From contig CM037585.1 in NCBI GenBank assembly GCA_021018995.1, positions 124,958,831 through 125,022,830 on the forward strand: 64,000 nt of DNA. Direction: 5' to 3'. Of the stretch, positions 41,840 to 51,530 are shown piece after piece (position 1 is the first letter of the stretch; the number at the start of each line of letters is the position of its first letter). The notes beneath the pieces are model-generated. The model saw only the letters and a list, made by a program, of their open reading frames with translations, ran no database searches and was not told the DNA's origin. The translations under genes were made by a program, and so were the position numbers. The DNA is from Chloranthus sessilifolius. Its lineage: Eukaryota; Streptophyta; Magnoliopsida; Chloranthales; Chloranthaceae.

Positions 41840-42288
41840 GTCATATTCCTTCCTTAGTACCTTGCGACATGGTTTCATATTTGCCTTCAACACTAGAGTT
41901 GGAAACCACATGTTGCTTCTTAAACTTCCAAATAACAAGGTTTTAACCTAAAAACGTGCAGTAACCCGTGGTAGATCTCCTATCATCAGTGAACCAGCCC
42001 AATCAACATCGGTGAAGATCTCCACATCATGGTGACCGCGATCACAATATAATAGTCCTCTTCCAGATATCTTAATATTATGTAGACAACATTAACATGA
42101 ATATTTATAGGAGGTTGCATGTATTGGCTGACAACACTAACAACACACGCTATGTCAGGCTTTGTCATGATGAGATAAACCAGCTTGCTAACAATTTTTT
42201 GATACATCCAAATATTCTTGAGTGGGGCTTCTTCACTACCTCTGAGTCTATGATTCTGCTCAATGGGTGTAGTAGCCGGCTTACACCA
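41840..42288 (-). pseudogene. Outer copia RT end and RNase H start
   Basis: Minus strand: PTWCKPATTPIEQNHRLRGS, YQKIVSKLVYLIMTKPDIAC and VVSVVSQYMQPP, then RNase H with LVIWKFKKQHVVSNSSVEGK and ETMSQGTKEG. It is continued downstream at 33155 and upstream at about 44993. Confidence 0.9.
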
Positions 42289-42496
42289 TGTTGGCACAAA
42301 TTTTTATATTCCGAAAAAGGGTTAACAATTTTCTTCCTTTTCTTCTAATTCCAGAGCTAGAAAATTAATAAAATTAATAAGACTTAAATGCCTATTTATA
42401 GGAGAGAGGAATATCTCTAATTAAAGATGGATTAGGAGTCCTTAATGGAATCCGATAGAATTATTTCAGGGCCCACACGATGGACCTCGCGTGGGT

Positions 42497-42930
42497 CCCT
42501 TTCTCTCTCTCTCTCTCTCTCTCTCTCCCTTTCTCTTTTTCTCTCATGGCCCATGCAGGGGACCCCCTACATGGAACCTCTCTTCTCTCTTTCTCTTTCT
42601 TTCTTTCTCCCCTTCTCTCTCTCTCTCTCATGGCCCACGCAGGGGAACCCTGCATGAAACTTCTCTTTCTCTTTCTTTCTTTCTCCTTTCTCTCTCTCAT
42701 GGCCCACACAGGGGACCCCCTCCGTGGAACATCTCTTCTCTCTCCTCTTTCTTTCCTTCTTTCTTTCTCTCCTATCTCTCTCATGGCCCACGCAGGGGAC
42801 CCCCTGCGTGGAATCTCTCTCTCCCTCTCTCTCTCTCTCTTTCTTTCTCTCCTTTTTCTCTCTCATGGCCCACGCCCGGGAACTCCTGTGTGGAACCTCT
42901 CCTCTCTCTTCTCTCTCTTAGGGATCCACG
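42497..42930 (+). repeat. CT-rich minisatellite, five units of about 80-95 bp
   Basis: Each unit has a CATGGCCCACGCAGGGGA core, then 'ccccctgcgtggaac', then a long CT tract. Cores lie near 42546, 42630, 42700, 42783 and 42865. One strand is nearly pure pyrimidine between cores. Open reading frames across it are compositional artefacts. Confidence 0.92.
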
Positions 42931-43744
42931 TAGGGTCTATTTTTAGCTTTTTCTTCTTTCTTTCTTTTCCCTCTTCTATGGGCCCATGCGGGACCCCACC
43001 CACATTGATTCTTCTTTCCTTTCATCTTTACCATAGATCCGAGAGGAAGCTATGAAAACCGTTGGATGGTAACTTCCAGTATCCACCACGGTAATTCTAT
43101 AAATAGCACCCTCCCCCTCAGATTTCCAGATCGGAATTTCTTTACGCCAAATCTTTGCTATTTTGACTCTGGAAGACTTTGACTTTGCGAAGACTTTCTC
43201 CTCTTCTCTTTCTTCTAAGGTAGACACTTAGATTTATATGGGCCCGCTTAGGGCCATGGCTAAGTATTCTTCGGTCTTATTCGGGACGATGTGCGCCTAT
43301 TATAGGCCCATGCTCTTAACCCTTTATGCTAGGGATATAAATCCGGGACTCTGTGGGCCTATTATAGGCCCATGCCTGCAACCCTTACGTATATTGGGTA
43401 CACTTAGGACTATATGGGCCCACGGGCCCATGCCTAGGCCCTTATTCGTACGGGTTACACTTATCAACATTAAGTTGACCCCTTGCATAAACTGGGTTGC
43501 AATTATAGATTCGTAGAAAGCTTTAGCTGTGGATACCTCATCATGGCCTCAATTGACTTCGGTTATTCATCGCTTATTGCGTTCGCAATCAACTCTAATT
43601 TTCAACAATCTTTCTACGTACACTCACAACCATCGAATTACCGATTTAGATCATACTCAAAACTAGAGTTTCCCTCACGGTTTGAATCATCATTTCCCTA
43701 AATTTAGGGTTGGATCTTAACCTCGAGATGGAAAATTCCTTCAA

Positions 43745-44345
43745 AGTATTGGTCAAATGCAATGGTGGATGTATTGACTTTTAGTCAAACGATCATAAAT
43801 AATACAAGATCGTAACAAGATTCAACGATGAATATGTCACCAAATCTTATGATTTTTGTCAAATCCAACGGTGGATTTGTTGACATTTAGTCAAACGATC
43901 ATAATACTAGATCGTAACGTGATCAATAGTGGATTTGTCACATATTGACCAATCTTGTGATTTTGGTCAAATCCTACGGTGGACTTGTTGACTTTTGGTG
44001 AAACGATCATAATAGGAGATCGTAACTAGATCCAATGGTGGATTTATCACATATTGATCAAATCTTATGCTTTCAATCAAATCTAACGGTGAACTTGTTG
44101 ACTTTTGAGCAAACGATCATAATATGAGATCGTAACGAGATCCAATGGTAGATTTGTCACATATTGATTAAATCTTATGAGTTTGATCAAATCCAACGAT
44201 GGATTATTGACTTTTAGTCAAACGATCATAATACGAGATCGTAATGAGATCCAACGGTGGATTTTTCACATAATGATCAAATCTTATGATTTTGGTCAAA
44301 TCCAACGATGGACTTGTTAATTATTTGTCAAACAAATTCAATGGT
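43745..44345 (+). repeat. Tandem array, period about 108 bp, five to six copies
   Basis: Repeating blocks 'caaatccaacggtggac', 'ttgttgacttttagtcaaac', 'gatcataata' and 'gagatcgtaac'. AACGATCATA recurs near 43789, 43894, 44002, 44111 and 44220. Units are diverged by point changes. Confidence 0.92.
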
Positions 44346-44992
44346 GGATTCATTAACTTTACGATTAAATATTCGTATTCTAAGATCATTACATGATCTA
44401 ATGGTGAAATCATTACAAAATAACCTATCAAGATCAAATCCTAAGGAATTTGATGATATCAGACCCATAATTAGATATCTCATAACCAAAAGTGTTAATT
44501 CTTTTGATGATCTCAGAAATTTGACTTGGTGTTTGAATTTATCTTCTAGACGAGTGAACGAGAATTCATCATGAGATTCATCCACGAACTTCTCATGCCG
44601 ATATTTGACCATGCCTATCGATCAGATGGGTCTAACATCCGGAGGAGGGGCTCTCATCCGACGTCCTTTATTTCATATCGCCTGAATCTCCGACAAACAT
44701 AGCATACTACACGTCCATCTCGTTCCGTGACAAATTGAAGATGTTATGAATACTTAGACTTGGGTTTTATTTATTTCAGAGATATAATTACATTTATTTA
44801 GTAGCTTTTAATCAAAGGCGTTCATTTTGATGTAATTAACGAGGAATCGACTGCGATACCCAGAAGTGTAAAGTCCGTCATTTTCAATAAAACCCTCTCC
44901 TAGCGAGGGAAAATTTGTTATAATTTATTTGTGTTAGATTAATATTCTACGCAAATTTGTTGTTTACATATGATAACATCCTTGTATCCTTA

Positions 44993-45660
44993 AGTACATC
45001 AAGTGTGTAGTTTCTCTAAGAAAACACAATACCTTTCTTGGATCTAGCAACCTCGATCCCAAGGAAGTATTTCAAGGGACCTAAATCTTTAATTTCAAAA
45101 GCTCTACTTTGACACCCTTTCAACTGGAGCATCTCATCACTGTCATCCTCAGTGACAATGATGTCATCTACATATACCAACACTACAGTGAGATGAGCAC
45201 TCCTCTTCACAAAGAGTGTGATCATAGTAACTTCTTTGGTAGCCAATTCTCATGATGTTGTCACTGAACTTCTAAAACCAAGCTCTAGGTGATTGTTTCA
45301 ACCCAGAAATTGATATTTTCAACTTGCAGACTCTTTGGGTTGCCTCCTGCTTTATAAACCCAGGTGGTAGTGCCATGTAGGCTTCTTCTCTCAAATCTCC
45401 ATGAAGAAAGACATTCTTTACATCCAGTTGATACAATGGCCAATGTCTATAGGCTGCAAGAGATAAGTAGAACGGATAGTATTAGACTATGCAACTGGTG
45501 CAAAAGTCTCTTGGTAATAAGATCCTTGGGTCTGGGTGCAAGACGTGCTTTATCCCTCTTCACAGTGCCATCACGTCTATACTTCACAGTATAAACCCAT
45601 TTGCAACCGACGACCTTTTTTTCCTGTAGGGAGATCCATAAACTCCCATGTACAACTCTA
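44993..45660 (-). pseudogene. Outer copia reverse transcriptase
   Basis: Minus strand: LTVVLVYVDDIIVTEDDSDE (active site Y-V-D-D near 45160-45180), LQLKGCQSRAFEIKDLGPLK and YFLGIEVARSKKGIVFS. Upstream the RT N-terminus (45250-45600) is frameshifted but keeps the 'W-x-L-D-V-K-N-x-F-L-H-G' type block near 45400-45430. Confidence 0.9.
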
Positions 45661-46378
45661 TTTCAGGGCTTTCATCTCTTCTAAGATGTCTTCCTTCCAC
45701 TTTAGCTGAGACAAGGCACTAGAAACAGAAGTAGGAAAGAAAATGATATCCAAAGAGCTAACAAAAGCACGATTGGAATTTCCCATGTTTTGGTAGGAAA
45801 CATATTTATTGATTGGGTGATGGGTATATGACCTGGATGATTTTCTAATAACAATAGGAAATTCAAACTCACTTTGCCGGTCTTCCTCCAAGAATGGACT
45901 TTGGTCAGGAGTCACTGAGGGAGCTTCTTGTGGTGGCTCTTGTGGAGCAATCGTAGCCTTGAACTTCTTATTGCCTAGAATTTTCCCTCTCACTTTTCCA
46001 AACTTATCAAACTGAGGTATATCTTCTGGTTTCTCTTTCTTTTCACCATTAATATCATGAAACATATTGGTCACATATTCACATCTACTCTTGGCAATAC
46101 ACCGATGCTCTCGTCACCACCATAATTCTCCCCCTGGGGAGGGAACTGAACTTTCACCACTGAATTTTATAAAAGGGAGTGTCTTCAAAGAAAGATACAT
46201 CCGTAGTAACAAAGAACTTCCTTGAGATGGAATCATAACACTTATACCCCTTTTATATAGGAGGGTATCTTACAAATATACGAGTGGCTTTGGATAAAGT
46301 TTAGAGCAATGATGAATCGCAAGAATATTGGCAAAACAATGTGACCTAAAAATACGAGGAACAGAAAATAAGGGACAA
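45661..46378 (-). pseudogene. Outer copia integrase-RT linker
   Basis: Minus strand 46074-45658: FDKFGKVRGKILGNKKFKAT and SEFEFPIVIRKSSRSYTHHP, the proline- and charged-rich linker leading to RT. The integrase C-terminal part lies at 46080-46378 with stops. Confidence 0.8.
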
Positions 46379-46684
46379 TCAAGAAACAGGGGACATCCCA
46401 TTAAGAGTCAGGGTAGGCATGTCATTAATTAAGAAGATGGAGGTGAGGACTGCCTCTCCCCTTAGATACTTTGGGACATTCATCCCTAACAAAAGTGATC
46501 GAGCATCTTCGAGAACGTGACGATTTTTCCTCTCAGACATCTCATTTTGTTGGGGGTGTAAGGACGAGTGCTTTGCCACTATATTCCATGATCACGAAGG
46601 TGCAACTGTAGACGATGAGAGGTGTATTCCCCTCCATTATCCGACCGCAGAACCTTGACATGAGCATGGAACTGAGTGTGAATC
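46379..46684 (-). pseudogene. Outer copia integrase core (truncated at 46684)
   Basis: Minus strand: AKHSSLHPQQNEMSERKNRH (integrase catalytic Glu region, usual P-Q-Q-N-G-x-x-E-R-K-N-R), VLEDARSLLLGMNVPKYLRG and EAVLTSIFLINDMPT. An R-S-D-N-G-G-E-Y type motif lies upstream near 46640. It ends at an abrupt junction at about 46685 with an RT fragment. Confidence 0.88.
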
Positions 46685-46689
46685 AATTT

Positions 46690-46880
46690 ATGAAAACTAG
46701 CTTCTCCCCATGAAGAACCTAAGAGGTAACGCCATATAAACTTCCCTCTTTGAGGTTCCTATACAGTAATGCATTCTTGACATCCAACTGGTACACTAGC
46801 CAATCGTTATGGGCAGCTAGGGATAGAAGGACCTAAATGGAATTAAGCTTAGCAATGGTGCAAATGTATCTTGGCAAGTA
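46690..46880 (-). pseudogene. Extra copia RT N-terminal fragment (second module)
   Basis: Minus strand: AAHNDWLVYQLDVKNALLYR with NLKEGSLYGVTS, an RT block (L-D-V-K-N-A-F-L-H-G-x-L). It precedes the integrase at 46684 in element orientation, so the order is integrase, RT, integrase, RT. That shows a duplication or recombination between two copia copies. Confidence 0.75.
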
Positions 46881-47020
46881 ATACAAAAGTTTGTGTAAAT
46901 CCCATTGCTACAATCCTGGCTGTAGCAATGGGATTTTTATATCTTGGCAAGTAATACAAAAGTTGTGGGGTGTAAGTTGGTGCAAAGGCTGTGCACCAAC
47001 TTACACCCCACAACTTTATT
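46866..47020. repeat. Two perfect hairpins with a direct repeat
   Basis: Hairpin 1: 46897-46912 pairs with 46921-46936 (16-bp stem, AAATCCCATTGCTACA). Hairpin 2: 46959-46984 pairs exactly with 46992-47017 (26-bp stem, 7-nt loop). A 24-bp direct repeat starting TATCTTGGCAAGTAATAC precedes each hairpin. It resembles a tiny foldback or MITE insertion in copia RT. Confidence 0.9.
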
Positions 47021-47051
47021 CCCTCTTGGAAGTTTTTTAATCTCTCATTTT

Positions 47052-47423
47052 TTATTTTGTGCTAACACTTGCATTTCCCCCACCATGACCTCTTTTCATT
47101 CTGGCTACAATAGGGTTTCCGAAACAAGATAGGGAATAGACCATGATAGGACACAAATTTTTTGATGGAGTGTCTTGTAGAGCAATCGGTAGATCCAAAT
47201 CATAAGCTTGAGGAGGTTCACTACTTTGTGTACTTGCATTGGGAGATGACATTTGATTCATGTCTTGAGTAAGAGAGGAATGCTTCTGCACCTCTTTTTC
47301 TTTAAAGTATTTTCCTTTTCCAAACAGATTCCACTTTTCTCCTATCACCTTAGGATCACTTGCACTCCCAAGTTCTTCAACTTCCACCTCAACATCAATT
47401 TCACTTGCACATGGTAGAGGCAA
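47052..47423 (-). pseudogene. Copia integrase-RT linker (second module)
   Basis: Minus strand: EIDVEVEVEELGSASDPKVI and EPPQAYDLDLPIALQDTPSK, resembling the inner copia linker at 38584-38871 (shared A-Y-D-L-D-L-P-I-A). Confidence 0.82.
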
Positions 47424-47427
47424 TGGA

Positions 47428-48057
47428 GTGTCTGTGCTCTCTTTATCGCTTGTTTACATGTCCCTTGAAGAGAGCACTGAGAAGGAGCATATAATTGAGT
47501 GGCAGGGCATATCCATAGTAATAAAATATTTCCTAGAGGAATGGTCACTACACTTATACCCTTTCTGTGTAGGAGGATACCTAATGAACATCCATCTCAT
47601 GACTTTAGGAGAAAGCTTATCACCAAACTAGATGGAATAGAATATGAGGACAACAAAGACATCTAAAGGTCTGAGGAGGCACGAAAAAGAGACGACCAAT
47701 TGGACATAAAAACCTTGTAAGGACATTCATCCCTATAACAAATGGAACATTCAATTAATAAGATAGCCAGTAGTAAGTACCACCTTCCCTGATAGGCATT
47801 TGGGAAAATTCATACACAGAGGTAATGATCGAGTATCCTCAAGAAGTTGCCAATTCTTCTTTTCAGCAACTCCATTTTATTAGTGAGTGTAAGGACAAGT
47901 GGATTGCCAATAAATTCCATAAGTGCAAAGATAAGATTGGAGACGCCGGGAGGAATACTCTCTCCCTTTGTCCGACCTTAAGATCTTCAAACTTACATCA
48001 AATTTAGTTATAACCCCCTTGGGGTTCTTATTAGAAACAAAGTAGCGTATAGTTATC
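47428..48057 (-). pseudogene. Copia integrase (second module), cut by N1
   Basis: Minus strand from 48057: YFVSNKNPKGVITKFDVSLK, ILRSDKGREYSSRRL (usual R-S-D-N-G-G-E-Y; here N-G changed to K-G), then degraded core and C-terminal blocks to 47428. N1 follows immediately at 48058. Confidence 0.82.
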
Positions 48058-49048
48058 TGACGCGGATTTGTGACCCTAAACTACATAAATGAAGATGGAA
48101 TGCTATTTACCGAAATTAAACTAAAGTAATCAAGCAAAAATCATTACATAATCGTGATACCTTAAGGTTCATAGTTTTCCGCTTGGATGATCGTGTTGGT
48201 TCGAATAGGGTCCAGTTCGTTGCGCTAGATCCGTTAGCCTTGCGGAAGGAGGATCTTAGAGATAGAACTCTAGCCGCTTTCAGATTAGGGCGTCGATCTT
48301 CAATCAAAAAGGGATCGCTAGTTATCTCAGGGTGTTTTGATTCGGAATGGTTTGTTAGCTCAGGTGAGATCTAGGGTTTATTGAATTGGGTTGATTCAAT
48401 GGTTCAGATGAAGGCTAGGGTTTGGAATTTCGGTGAATTTAATTTGAGGTGAAATGAAATGAGGTTTATGGGATCAGAAAACATGGTAGTGAAAAGATAA
48501 ATCGAAATAGAGATAAAAGATAGATAATTGTGGGCTTCGCACCCGGACCCCTAGCTTCACACCAAACCCTTCGCGGGAGAGAAGATTCACTCCTCAAAAT
48601 TGTTCATCTCAAGCAGAAGCAAAATTGCTTTTCATTCATAATCAATAGTTAATTACATTGTTTATTAATAACCTTATATCGGAGGCCTCTAAAATAAAAG
48701 AAAACTCTAAAACAAAAACTCTAAAAAGGACAAGTTTGCCCATAAAAAACCTAATTTCGACTTTTAGCATATCTGACTCCGCGACAAATCGATCGATCGA
48801 TTTATATAAATATAAATCGCACGAATCTTGGGTCAAAATTGATCGATTGAAAATTTGTACTCGATTGATCGACTGAGCACCGAAATTCACCAAAAGCAAG
48901 ACTTCCCCTGTCCACAATTGATCGATCGAAAGCCTGGGGTCAATCGATCGACTGTGTACACCTATGTGCCCTCCTTTAGGCCTTTCTGAAGCTGAAAATT
49001 TTTGTTGCACCCCAAATCCAGGGCTCTCGATCTTGGCATCCCCTGTCA
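48058..49048 (-). repeat. N1 3' LTR
   Basis: 991 bp. On the minus strand it begins TGACAGGGGATGCC, within the ORF, and ends CCGCGTCA. It holds TCGATCGAT palindromes at about 48785-48950. The first codons encode GDAKIESPGFGVQQKF, the counterpart of the basic tail in E2 and E3. Confidence 0.9.
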
Positions 49049-49414
49049 TTCTCCTAGACCAAAAATGTTTTATCACCGATGAAACACGCATGTAATATTG
49101 ATCAAGTGTATTGGGACCCGAACTGTGGAACTCCTTGCAAGTAACCCAAACAATCTTAACATCTGGTGATGTATGATCATCTCGGTCAATTGTAGCGGGA
49201 TGCACACAGTAAACCTCTCATTGAGGAACCCAATAACCCGATTCACCAACCCACTCTACCAAATATTTTTTATGCTTCCTATCATCTCTCTCGGGCCCAA
49301 AGGAATTCATCCTCGATGAACTGTGATCGCGATATCGGTTGGGAATATAGGAACTCAAGCGGCGAACACTCTCATGATTGGTCCATGCACTGTCAGTAGT
49401 CGACTCACCAACCC
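49049..49414 (-). pseudogene. N1 chromodomain region, distal part
   Basis: Minus strand: RVGESTTDSAWTNHESVRRL (rest of chromodomain 1, begun beyond E3 at 56342), then a second chromodomain-like block RKHKKYLVEWVGESGYWVPQ with a stop, and MRVSSVIKHFWSRR leading into the LTR. E2 and E3 have only one such domain. Confidence 0.75.
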
Positions 49415-49419
49415 TTTTC

Positions 49420-50371
49420 TGACGGGGACGCCACTTACATGGACATTGGATTCCGACCACATTGTTTCTACCGGCGTAGAAAGAAGCAACATTATGGAAG
49501 TCAAAGCTAAGGAAAGATGGAAAGATGGAAATTCTGGAGAAAGAATGGCGAAATTTTGATTTCAAATTTCGATCGATCGAATTGACATTTCGATCAATCG
49601 AAATTCAAATTCGATCAATCGAATGTCGATGGCGATTTTCATAGAAATATGAAATTTCGATCAATCGATTTTCAATTCGATCGATCGAAATTACAAATCG
49701 ATCGATCGAATTCCAAATTCGATCGATCGAAATCGCGCCGAGAATTTTAGTTATTTTAGGAGTTTAATTTCGAACTTTTATTTCAAGGGTTTATTTGTCT
49801 TTTACTTATGCTTTGTGAAGAGAGTCTTCTTCCCCGCGATGGGTTTGGTGTGAGACTAAGGGAGTGATTCCGATATATTTTCCTTATTGTTGTCATTGCT
49901 TTGCGTGGTTTGCTTGATTATATTTGCTATCTAAATCTCTGCGTACTTCTCTAGCCATAGCTTAAATCCTTTCTTGTGATCCCCAAAACCCTAAACCCGT
50001 TTTGAAGCCTAAATCACACAAGCCAATACCTTTTCCAAAATCATAAACCGATCTAAAAGCCATAGGCCTTTACAAACCGTAAATCCCTTTCACAACCCAA
50101 TTTGGAATCCGCGAATCTATATCGGATCGAAGACGAGCACCTAATCCTAGAAAAGCTAGAGTACTATCTCTAGGCCGATCTCGCCTCGACTCTAAAGTAC
50201 TTGTGCATCGGACTGGACCCTATTTGGATCTCGTGTGATCTACCCATCAGAATTCTGCAAACCCTAAGGTATCAAAGATAATTTTGCGATTAAACTTGAA
50301 TTAATTTATTTAATTTCGACAAAATTTTCATTAAATCATATTCCGCATTTTAGGGTCGTTGTCCCGTGTCA
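49420..50371 (+). repeat. E3 5' LTR
   Basis: 952 bp. The opening 90 or so bases repeat the coding tail (DIGFRPHCFYRRRKK in frame). TCGATCGA/TCGATCAATCGA array at 49567-49735. The 'tcttcttccccgcgatggg' block and 'gctagagtactatctctagg' box are shared with the family. Ends CCGTGTCA. Confidence 0.95.
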
Positions 50372-50375
50372 GTTT

Positions 50376-50388
50376 TGGTATCAGAGCC
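50376..50388 (+). promoter_or_regulatory. E3 primer-binding site (initiator-Met tRNA)
   Basis: TGGTATCAGAGCC four bases after the LTR end. Confidence 0.95.
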
Positions 50389-50503
50389 CTAGGTTTGCTA
50401 GGTTAGGGCATCTTTGCTTGTCATATTTATTTTATTGCATTGTTTTCCCCTTTTGAGTCCATATTGCATTCCATATTAGAACCTAATAGACTTTCTGATC
50501 ACC

Positions 50504-51530
50504 ATGGCTTCGGATGAGGTTCTTAATACTCTGAGAGCTATGCAAGAAGAATTGGGTGCGATTAATGCACGTCTAAATAACATTGAGCAAGCCCAAACAT
50601 CCCTAGGAGTTGGTAATGATAGATTACGTGATCGAATCAACCAACTAGAAGCGATGAGTGGGCTGGAAAATCAACACCAAGAGCGTGAGTGTCCACACTT
50701 TGAACGTAATGGTCGCCAAGACAACGGGAACCGTAGGGATCATCGTAGAGATGATTATGACCCCGAAGTTTAACTCCTTGAGAACGTCCGAGTTCAGATT
50801 CCGACTTTCGATGGAAGAATGGACCCTATAGTTTTCCTCGATTGACTTTTTGACATAGACCAGCACTTTGATTGGTATGCCATGAATGACGGTCGTTGCG
50901 TTAAACTCGCTAAAATGAAGTTGGTTGGTCAAACTCGACTTTTCTACCTCAATGTTGAGCGCATTAGGGTGAACGCGGGTTGTCCTCCCATTACCTGTTG
51001 GGACGACATGAAGGAACGACTTACTGAGAAGTATGTTCCTTTATCATACCACCAATGCCTCCTCGACCAGTGGCAAAATTTACGTCAAGGTGGTATGCCC
51101 GTGACCCATGGGTCAAAATCTCAGGTTACCCATACGTATCGTCCGAGCTCCAAAACGATAGGTATCGGACGATACGTATCGGTATTGTCCGATACTGAAC
51201 GATACATTGAATGTATCGTTCGGTATCTGCCATACAACTGAACGATACGGTACATTGAATGTACCGTATCGTTCAACTCCGATACCGATACATATCGTTC
51301 GATACGTATCGGTATCGGACGAAATTTTGATCCATGCCATGACCGATTACATTGCCAAATTTGAAGAGTTCATGATGAGGGCAAAAGTATCGGAAAACCA
51401 TGAAATCACTCTCTAGATTACGCATCGGGTTGCGACTTGAATTGCAAAAAGAGTTGATTTCTCACCACGTAGAAACTCTTAAAAGATGCTATGCTGTTGT
51501 GCAAGATCTTGAGCGATACTTGAAAACTAT
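50504..51530 (+). pseudogene. gag: E3 Gag, interrupted by stops and a MITE
   Basis: Starts at ATG 50504 (context CACCATGG). The N-terminal helix EVLNTLRAMQEELGAINARL is followed by a stop at 50771. Capsid continues: VQIPTFDGRMDPIVFLD, stop, MKLVGQTRLFYLNVERIRVN, MKERLTEKYVPLSYHQCLLD and WQNLRQGGMPVT. The MITE (51107-51336) then intervenes before TDYIAKFEEFMMRAKVSE. A frameshift near 51413 leads into RIGLRLELQKELISHHVETL. Compared with E2 gag it is full length but dead. Confidence 0.92.
51107..51336. mobile_element. hAT-like MITE, copy 2, inside E3 gag, 8-bp TSD
   Basis: A 230-bp element with termini CATGGGTCAAAAT and ATTTTGATCCATG. It is flanked by CCGTGACC (51099-51106) and CCATGACC (51337-51344), an 8-bp duplication with one mismatch. 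Deleting the element and one flank restores the Gag reading seen in E2, which proves insertion. The interior is rich in CGATACGTATCG-type palindromes, as in copy 1 (13243-13458). Confidence 0.93.

Larger units (their letters stand above)
42289..44992. mobile_element. Unclassified 2.7-kb insert in outer copia RT (possible solo LTR)
   Basis: The copia RT frame breaks at about 42290 (after W-C-K-P) and resumes at about 44993 (D-V-L-K-D-T-R-M-L). The intervening DNA has no coding domain. One end begins TGTTGGCACAAATTT and the other ends near CAAATTTGTTGTTTACA. It carries a CT-rich minisatellite, a GGCCCATGC-rich block and a 108-bp tandem array. A convincing target duplication was not found (CATGT / CATAT is the nearest). 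Confidence 0.55.

Noticed and set aside
42480-43055. Long overlapping open frames rich in Ser/Leu/Phe or Arg/Glu
   Set aside because: They are produced by the CT-rich minisatellite in all frames; composition is entirely repeat-driven.
43745-44345. Centromeric satellite
   Set aside because: Only five to six diverged 108-bp units bounded by non-repeat DNA inside a transposon; far too short for a satellite array.
46281-47030. CRISPR-like repeat-spacer pattern of hairpins
   Set aside because: Only two different hairpins with one shared 24-bp leader, in a plant retrotransposon; not an array.
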